From positions 1,309,994 through 1,373,993 of the forward strand of contig VZQC01009509.1 of NCBI GenBank assembly GCA_009823505.1: a stretch of 64,000 nucleotides of DNA. The letters are read 5' to 3'. The notes below the pieces were generated by a model. The model was given only the letters and a program-made list of their open reading frames with translations, was not told the origin of the DNA and did no database searches. Origin of the DNA: Rhizomys pruinosus. Taxonomy: Eukaryota > Chordata > Mammalia > Rodentia > Spalacidae. Made by a program: the position numbers and the translations under genes. Below are positions 56,919 to 64,000 of the stretch, piece by piece. Each line of letters starts with the position of its first letter. The stretch's first letter is position 1.

Positions 56919-57414
56919 GGTTTCCTCCTAGTCTAGGCAGGCTGTTGGCTAAGGACATGGGGCTGTTTTTGAGAAGCTGAGGGAGTTCATTGTGTGTGGA
57001 ATGGTGATGAGATACAGTATGGGAGGTGATTTCTAGTTAACAGGAGTCAATGCTGCTATGGATTTCCGAGGCCATCATTTCTTTATATATAAAAATTTAT
57101 ATCTACGTATTTATATCTATATAGATATATAGATATAAATTATTTGATGACCTTTTCTCTTTTTGTTTGTTTTCTTCTCATATGGTGTTTGTGTTCTGGG
57201 CCTGGTCTGGTACATAATATATATTTTTAAATCATATTATAGGGTTAAAGCTACAGAGAAAAGATTTTGCTATGTTCATTTAAACAAATGGAAATTATGT
57301 GGTGGTTGTACACAGAAATGTTCATTGAAACTAGCAGGATTTCCTCCAGAGGGATTAGGGGAGTGTGCATGTGTGCATGAACTTGTGTGTATGTTGTGCA
57401 TGTATGTGCGTGCG
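56919..57414. other. Unique stretch with AT palindrome
   Basis: Contains an AT-rich palindrome, arms 57109-57122 and 57127-57140 around AGAT; otherwise nothing recognised. Confidence 0.6.
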
Positions 57415-57440
57415 TGTGTGTGTGTGTGTGTGTGTGTGTA
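57410..57440. repeat. (TG)n microsatellite
   Basis: gtgcgtgcg then a TG run. Confidence 0.9.
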
Positions 57441-57514
57441 CCTGTGTGGGTGATAATCCTTTTGAGAATTTTCTTCTTCCTTTTCTTTTTCTTTTTGGCT
57501 TTTGGTTTGGTCAT

Positions 57515-57600
57515 TTTGAAATAGCCTCATGTGGTGCAGTCTGCCATCAAATTCCCCGCATAGCTGGGGTGACTTTGACCTCCAGGCTTCAGTGCTGACA
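57515..57600 (-). repeat. Weak B1-like fragment
   Basis: ttttgaaatagcctcatgtggtgcagtctgcc..tagctggggtgactttgacctcc; diverged. Confidence 0.4.
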
Positions 57601-58057
57601 TTTGGGCCTGTGCCCTTTGTCTGCTTCTTTGACAATTTGTTGAAGCATGGATGCTTGCCTGGTGCCTGGGGTGTGTGTGGGGGGAGGCATGCAGAGATTC
57701 TCATGTATGTAATGTTTTTCATGCAATTCTAAATGATGGGTTTAGCCATGCAGGTCTGGCCACACCTTCTGTGTTCTCAGTCATCAGGAACCCTCCTGGG
57801 TTGATGTGGCTTTGGGTACTGGCTCTTGATCTGGGCCCCCAGCAAAGTTGGGCCTTTGAAGTTCTATGAGTTGGTATGAGCTAGCTAGCTTTCAGCTGCA
57901 GGGTAAGGAAATCTTCCCTGCACAACAGGCCACACATGTCAAACGCTGCAGACGACTCTTGTTTGAGAGTGTGCATCGTGGGGATGTTGATTTGAAGAAA
58001 ACAGGACTAGAGAGATAGATGTTCAGCGCAGCGACAGGCTATGCCACCTCTTTTATT
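57601..58057. other. Unique stretch
   Basis: Nothing recognised. Confidence 0.5.
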
Positions 58058-58360
58058 TTGTATGTGTGTTTTTGTATACATGTATGTGTAAGTACACGTA
58101 TGGGTGTGTGTGCATGGGTGTGGAGGCCTTGGTGTTGTTCCTTACCTGCCGTCCACCTTGTTGTTTGAACAGGATCTCTCACTGGGCCAGGAACAGGCTG
58201 ATTCATCAAGGTTGGCTGCCCAGAGAGTGAGCACGGAAGATCTTCCTGCCTCTGCCTCCCCTGCCACCATGCCCAGCTAGTTCTTACTACTGGGTTCTGG
58301 GGACTGAGCTCTGGTTCTTATATTGTGCAGTAGTTCTTTACCAGCCAAGCCCCCTCCCCA
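58058..58360 (-). repeat. RSINE1/B4 SINE, near full length
   Basis: Reverse complement in full order: TG-rich tail, gtgtggaggccttggtgttgttcc, B1-like middle (acaggatctctcactgggccaggaa..gatcttcctgcctctgcctcc), then tRNA-like head (gttctggggactgagctc..tttaccagccaagccccc). Confidence 0.8.
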
Positions 58361-59088
58361 TCTGAGAGGCACTCTTTCTTTTATTTTTCTGAACGTGGTT
58401 ACAAAACTGAGTCTGAGGATTCACACCAACAAATGCAGTGAAGACAAGTCAGGGCAGATATTTCCAGTATGTTATACCTTGAAAAAAATGCACGCAGATC
58501 CTTGAAGGCAGGGACACGTTTTAAGATGTGTGTTCAGGGAGCACAGTGTCAGTGGGGTGCACTGTCTAGGAGGAACCCCGGGTTCTGTGCGTGCGGGAGG
58601 CCAGCCCTCCCACACTATCTCCTTAGAAGACATGGGTTCTGTGAGCAGTTTCTTTTGGAAGCTAGCTGGATGCCTTGGGGCATTCCAGGGATAAACCCTG
58701 TAGCCTGGGAGGAAAGCCTGGAGGAGTCTGAGGCCTCCTCTCTACCTTTGGCCTTCAAGGTAAAGGTGCCCAGCCTTCCAGTTCCTGGATTGCAATTACA
58801 GAGGAGCAGCTGAACAATTGTGTGCAAGTCTTGGCCTTTAGAGCACCCCCTCCCCTCACTCCACGCAAGGACTGCTCTTACTATCTACAAGCAATATGTA
58901 GTGACAGCTCGCAGGACACACATGCTTCTACCTTCCTGTGCAGAGGTCAACAATCTCCCCTTTATTTCAGGCATGGGATGCCTTGTAGTTCCCTGTTGGC
59001 CGTTACTGAGCTAAAAAGCCTTAAGGTAAGGCAAGGGTCTCTTTTTGCACAACTCAGGAGTCCTTTTCTCCCAAGGTGCTAATGTCTA
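58361..59088. other. Unique stretch
   Basis: No repeat recognised. Plus frame 58469-58813 (114 codons) shows no domain. Confidence 0.45.
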
Positions 59089-59410
59089 AACGTGTGGGTT
59101 AATTTTCATCCTCTGCTTGATACGACCTAGAATCACCCCGGAAGAGAGTCTCAATTAGGGATTGTCTTGTTCGCCTTTGTTGATGTGGGTAGACCCAGTG
59201 CACCGTGGGTGGTACCATGCCCGAGGCAGGAGGTCTGGGACTGTGTAAGAGGAGAAAGCGAGCTAACCTCTCTTTGCTCTTCTGTGGCTGTGGTTGACCA
59301 GCTGCTTCCAACTGCTGCTGCCTTGGCTTTCCCTCACTGAAGGACTGTAACCTGGAATTCCTCACAGAAGTTGCGTTTGGTTGGGGTATTTTATCACCAC
59401 AACAGAAAGG
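59089..59410 (+). repeat. URR1-like or MaLR-like rodent repeat
   Basis: taattttcatcctctgcttgatacgacctagaatcacc..gggattgtcttg..gtgggtggtacc..ggactgtaacctggaatt..gggtattttatcaccacaacag. This full series is a well-known rodent dispersed repeat; family name not certain. Confidence 0.6.
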
Positions 59411-59424
59411 AAATGGAGACGCTC

Positions 59425-59714
59425 CCGGATAATGTTAGTGGGATTTGAAGGCTGAGCCTTTGGGAGGTGATTAGGCTTGGATGTCAGCAGGAGGGTAAGG
59501 CCCCGTGGTGGCACTGGTGCGTGCTTCTTGTTAGGAGAGACTCACACACTTTCTGTATGTCGCTCATATGATGGCTTTTGCCAGAAGACTCTCAGCAGAC
59601 TTTGCACCATGATCTTAAACTTCCTAGCCTCTGGAATCAACAGCTAATGAACTGTTCTCTGTGACTTTCCCAGCCTGTGGTATTCAGTTGAAGTGACAGA
59701 AAGTGGACCAAGAC
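59425..59714 (+). repeat. Ancient MaLR-LTR-like repeat
   Basis: gcctttgggaggtgattaggc..gatcttaaacttcctagcctctgg..tgtggtattcagttgaagtgacag follows the order of old mammalian LTR/MaLR-type repeats. Confidence 0.5.
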
Positions 59715-60109
59715 GTAGGGCAAGCTGTGTGCATGCTGGCATTCAACAGAGTTGCTAGGCAAACGTTTAAAAGGCCAAACAGTGTGAGTAACATCTCTAA
59801 ACATTCTCTTTTATCTCCCGAGCAGGTCAGGACAACGGTGCTGGGTTTGCTTGTCCTCATCACAGTCGTTTTGTAGCTTCTAGAATGGCAAGTTTGTAGG
59901 AGTTGTGTGTTTGTTTTTTTGTTCTTTTAAGGTGCATGGAACCATACTGTGTGGGCTTATAGAACATAAAATATATAAATTTAATATATGGCCTCAGTTG
60001 TGTGCAGAGGTGAGGAAAAGCAGATTCGTTTATTAAAACATTCACTGATTGCTATGTTCCAGGTAGGACTTGGTGTACCAAGGAGATGGGTGTGAGGAAG
60101 TGTGGTGTC
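59715..60109. other. Unique stretch
   Basis: Nothing recognised. Confidence 0.5.
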
Positions 60110-60345
60110 TGTTTATAGCACAGTGGGCTGGCATGAGTGTCTGAGTTTGGGTCCCCAGCACCCACACAAAAGCTAGGCAGGATTGGTGATCCGCCTGTAA
60201 CCCCAGCATTCCGGAGACCAAGACACAACAAGCAAGGCCATGCCTCAGTAAATAAAGTCACCAATCAAGGAAGACCTCCAACATCAGCCTCTGGGTTCCA
60301 TGTGAGCACATACATGTATAAACATACACCACAGTATCATACATG
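60110..60345 (+). repeat. B4-type SINE
   Basis: gggctggcatgagtgtctgagtttgggtccccagcaccc, cgcctgtaaccccagcattccgg, then ctctgggttccatgtgagcacatacatg. Confidence 0.65.
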
Positions 60346-60940
60346 TGCACATCTCTGAGGTACAAAGGGGTCTTAGGCAGTTCAGGGAAGGAAGGACAAG
60401 TGGGGAGCTAGCTGCCTCTGCTGCAGGAGGGCAAGGGAGCCACTCAGCCCTAGTAGGGAATGCCAGGCACAGGACGGGGCAGAAATGTGACTGGGGCCGC
60501 AGCATTCCAGTCAGAAGGAAGAGTCTGCGTGAGGCACAGTGGCGCAGTTTGGAGCTGAATCCTAGGGAGGATAGCAGCCTAGGACACCAGCACCAGGCAA
60601 CAACCGGAGATGCGGACAGAAGCTCAGGCTAGTCTGGGCTTTCCTCACCCGGGCCCTGGGTGCACTTGCATGGGTGGAAGCAAGTTCTGACTGTGAACTT
60701 GTTTTATAATAAATATCTACACCCAGATCTAAGGCCTTGCTGAAGCAGGAGCCTGGGGCACATAGCAAATAGACGCTGTAATGGGCCAAAGGAGCAATTT
60801 CACCACTGCAATTCTTCAAATTATAAAGCAAGCTTAAACACACCAAGTAGGGCAGGGGTCACTGCCACCTTAGCAGAGTCGTTGTCAGAGTAGCAGGATT
60901 TCCTTGAGTTTAATTTTATTTGCATAAAATTAAAAGCAAC
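60346..60940. other. Unique stretch
   Basis: Frames of 94-95 codons on both strands overlap and show no domain. Confidence 0.45.
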
Positions 60941-61118
60941 GAAGCTGGGCGTGGTGGCACACGCCTTTAATCCTAGCACTTGGGAGTCAGAGGCAGGCGG
61001 ATCTCTGTGAGTTCAAGGCCAACCTGGTCTACAGAGTGAGTTCCAGGCCTGCTGGGAGCTGCAGGGAGGCCCTGTCTCAAAAAGACCAAAAAAAAATAAA
61101 ATAAAAAAAAAAAAAAGA
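60941..61118 (+). repeat. B1 SINE with target duplication
   Basis: Sense B1 (gctgggcgtggtggcacacgcctttaatcc..ctgtctcaaaaagacc) with long A-rich tail; aaaagcaac at 60932-60940 and 61119-61127. Confidence 0.95.
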
Positions 61119-61139
61119 AAAAGCAACAAGGTGACCCTT

Positions 61140-61612
61140 GGCCTTTGTTCTTCCTGCGTATTTTTTGCATACGTATGTGTGTGACCTGTGTGTGCGTGAA
61201 TGTGGAGAAGCACACGCACATGTGTGTATAAGTATGTGAAGGCCCGAGGTTGATATGGTAAGATTTCTTTCTTTCTTTCTTTCTTTTTTTTTTTTGTCTT
61301 TTCGAGACGGGGTCTCCCTGTAGCCCAGCTGTCCTGGAACTCGCTCTGTAGATGGCTGGCCTTGAACTCACAAAGATCCGCCTGTCTCTGCCTCCCAAGT
61401 GCTAGGACTAAAGGCGTGCGCCACCACGCCCAGCGATACGGGAAGATTTCCATGCTCGCTGTCTATTCATCGAGGCAGGCCCTCTCAGTCGAACCCAGAG
61501 CTCCTCGATACTGGTAGTCTAGCTGACTGCCACGCCCACCCAGTGTGTCCACGGGTGCTGGGTGCTCTCTTGCTTTCACGGTAAGGGCTTTATCTGACCA
61601 GCCATCTGCCCA
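61140..61612 (-). repeat. B4/RSINE SINE split by a B1
   Basis: Reverse B4 3' part at 61140-61267 and head at 61435-61612 (ctttcacggtaagggctttatctgaccagccatctgcccagtcc). A reverse-complement B1 with (TTTC)n occupies 61268-61434 with a 16-bp target duplication (61252-61267 and 61435-61450, 14 of 16 equal). Confidence 0.85.
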
Positions 61613-62090
61613 GTCCCTCTTAATATTTTGTCTGGGGAACTGGAATAAAATGGATAGTGCAGTCAATGTTGTATTGTCTAAACTTTCTGTGAGGCTGGTG
61701 TCAGACGAGTGGTGGCTAGTAGCATAAATGAAGCAGGCGCAACCTCAAAGGATTATCATCCTGCATTGGCCACCTTGCACTGGGGGCAGCAGGACTCAGG
61801 CCCAGCGATCCTGCCACTAGTATGACAGGATTAGTATGCCCCGCCCACGTCAATGCCTGGCAGATAGTTTCAGTTTGGAAAAGTAAAAGTACTTTAAAAT
61901 CCCTGTCGCGTTGTCACTCTCTTGATTCCTTTTTATCAGAATACCTACTGTGTGCTGCTTTTGGAGGTTAAATTTTAGAAAATTTACTAAAATGAAAAGA
62001 ACCCTTTCGACAGCTCATATCCAAAGAAAATACTTGCTAATGTAATAAATATTATAATATATAATAAAATACTCTAGGAACTATTTGAGT
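61613..62090. other. Unique stretch
   Basis: Nothing recognised; AT-rich toward the end. Confidence 0.5.
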
Positions 62091-62525
62091 GGAAATGTTC
62101 TATTAATTTTTGGTTTTCCATTTTATTCATTTATTTTTCAACATATACTTTTATTGAATTTTTGTATACCTCATGTAATATATCTTACTCATATTTTAAC
62201 CTTCTTCTTATCTGCACCCCACCTTATGGCCTGCCCACCTAATTTCATGGTTTCTATTAAGTTTGTGTACCCAGATGTCCCTCAGTGTGTTTATCCACTG
62301 GAGCCTGCTCAGTCCCTTAAAGAAGACCAGCTCTCCCTCGCCCAGCAGTGATCAACTGCAAATAGTTCCCTGGGCAAGGTTGGGACCTCCTGTGCATTGT
62401 CCAAGTTCTGTGCTGGTTTTTGCCTGATTGAGTTTCGTGGGTCTTGTGCATGTTGTCACCATTGCGCAAGTTCCCAGAGACCTGGGAGACTCTGTTTCCT
62501 TGTGGTCATAAGACACCCTTGGCAC
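62091..62525. repeat. Old rodent interspersed repeat (same type as 298-900)
   Basis: cccagatgtccctcagtgtg..tccactggagcctgctc..gaagaccagctctccctcgcccagcag..cctgattgagtttcgtgggtcttgtgcatg. L1/Lx or LTR derived; family uncertain. Confidence 0.5.
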
Positions 62526-64000
62526 CTACAGTTTATTTGAATTTATTCAGTAGCTACTTATTTTGAATGTTAAGGAAGACCCAGGCTTTGGGAATTTGAT
62601 GGTGAGCACATAGGGACTCGGTCCTTGTGCCCTGGCGGAGCTCATCCTAGTGGGGTGGGGACAAAAGATGACAGGACTGGAATGTAGCAAGCTGCATGTT
62701 CCGACCAGTAATCACAGAGTGTCATGGGAAAGCAGACTGGGTTATCTAACCCAGGCAGAAGAAGGACTTCTGGGAGGAAGTCCCATCCACCTCTTGAAGG
62801 GATGACAGGAAAGGATGAAGAGGAAGCCTGTGGGGAATACCGCAGGATCACGGGAGCAGTTGTCAAGGTGCAGGGATTGTGTGCGTAGAATCACTAGTGT
62901 GTGTGCATGTGTGTGTGCGTATGCACATGCTAGAGGCGGGACATCCTGGCTGTAGTGTGGAGCGTGTGCTGGGAACAGAGACCAGGCTGGAACACGCAGA
63001 CCTGGCTGCTACTTTGCATTGTGTAAAGGTGTTTGCAGTGCATCTTCCTGCGTCCTGGGAAGATTAGTGAAGCTGGTGTGTGAAGATGGAGACCTGCGGC
63101 GTCAGGAGCTTTACCTGGTTGGGAGGCAACATTAACCCAAGGAGAGAAGTAGATGTAGGAGTGAGAAAAAGTGGCTGATTCTGAGTAGCACTGGGGAGAC
63201 CGACTGCAGGCAGCAGGGCTTCCTGGAGAGCAGGTGAGGGGAGAAGACCACTTTTGTGCCTGCAAATGTGTTGCCTAGCATTGGAGACAGGCATTATTTT
63301 CAGTGCGATTCAAAGAATTAAAACTGTTTGATCTTAGATGCCTTTTAATTCCCTGCTAGCTCAGCCTTCTATGTGATGTATTAGAGAGAGAGAAAGGGAG
63401 CGCATTCCTGAGGGTGAATGCGATCAGATTATGATTTTTCTCTTTCCTTTCAAATCTCAAGGCCAGTTGTCTGCACCTCATTAGCTTGAAGGAAACTGTG
63501 ATCCTGTAATCTTTTTCATTTTCAGAGAACTAGAGAGATGTTAACCTTCTTTGGAGAAGGTGAATTTCAGAGCCTTGGATAAAAGCACTTGGAGTTCTAC
63601 CTTTAGCTGAGAAATCAATGGTGTCTCCTGTTAATCAGAAGCCACCCAAGATGTCTGTGTCCAGGCCACCAGCACTTAAATTTTACGCTATTATTCTGAG
63701 TCTGATAATGGCCAGTGTCCCCAGCAGCGAGGATTTCCATCTCCATTCTTTTTGCTCTTCACATTTTTAACTACAAAGAGAAAAAGAATCTCTTCTAGAA
63801 AAATATACTTGGTTTGTTGGTGAATGACCAGATTTTTCTCCTTCTGAGCACATCACCTAGAGCATGCTGGGAAGATGCAGTGTTGATGCTGCAGAGCTCC
63901 AACCCCCGTATCGCAATGTGCTTTACATCTAAAATATCGAAAAGGTTTGCATTCTGTCGAAAGAGTGTAGAACTGGAATTTTAATTTGATTATTGTTCCT
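62526..64000. other. Unique sequence to the window end
   Basis: Nearly 1.5 kb without SINEs. A short TG-rich run at 62900-62930 and a GA-rich run at 63382-63401. Minus-strand frame 62930-63265 (111 codons) has no recognisable domain. No exon called. Confidence 0.5.

Overview
The window looks like nuclear DNA from a muroid rodent. It is packed with B1, B2, B4/RSINE and ID-type SINEs, rodent microsatellites and decayed L1 and LTR-type repeats. B2 copies here end in a consensus and carry an internal 17-bp duplication that I do not recognise from Mus or Rattus, so another muroid lineage is likely; I cannot name the species. I found no intact multi-exon gene and no recognisable exon. The window is best read as intergenic or deep intronic DNA. 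Most open reading frames are SINE or microsatellite shadows.

The dominant structure is a duplication. Block A (about 7981-20532) recurs almost unchanged and in the same orientation at about 27546-40200. Between the two copies lies the reverse complement (about 20533-27545) of the block B that follows the second copy (about 40200-45880). The order is therefore A - inverted B - A - B. Single N characters sit at 8006 and 20533, at the two edges of the first A copy, and a 659-base N run (14727-15385) interrupts it where the second copy has a (TC)31 microsatellite and a nested B2/B1 pair. Much of inverted B (20533 to about 25840) aligns to B only with very frequent small indels, as raw long-read sequence does. 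A retained alternative haplotype or a wrong gap fill is the leading explanation; a real recent duplication plus inversion remains possible.

The only recognisable protein sequence is a processed, 5'-truncated copy of NDUFAB1 (mitochondrial acyl carrier protein), with poly(A) tract and target-site duplication. It appears once in inverted B (about 26331-26840, plus) and once in B (40911-41400, minus). The acyl-carrier domain is open in both, but each copy enters it from a different upstream frame.

Outside the duplication, 1-7980 is old repeats plus unique DNA with several SINEs flanked by clear target-site duplications. The segment 45880-64000 is similar: SINEs, long polypyrimidine tracts (47.5-48.3 kb), a possible solo LTR or promoter-like block near 51.0-51.5 kb, a perfect 24-bp-arm palindrome at 54109-54159, old LTR-like repeats at 59.1-59.7 kb, and mostly unique sequence to the end. 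No CRISPR array, bacterial element, rRNA gene or functional tRNA gene was seen.
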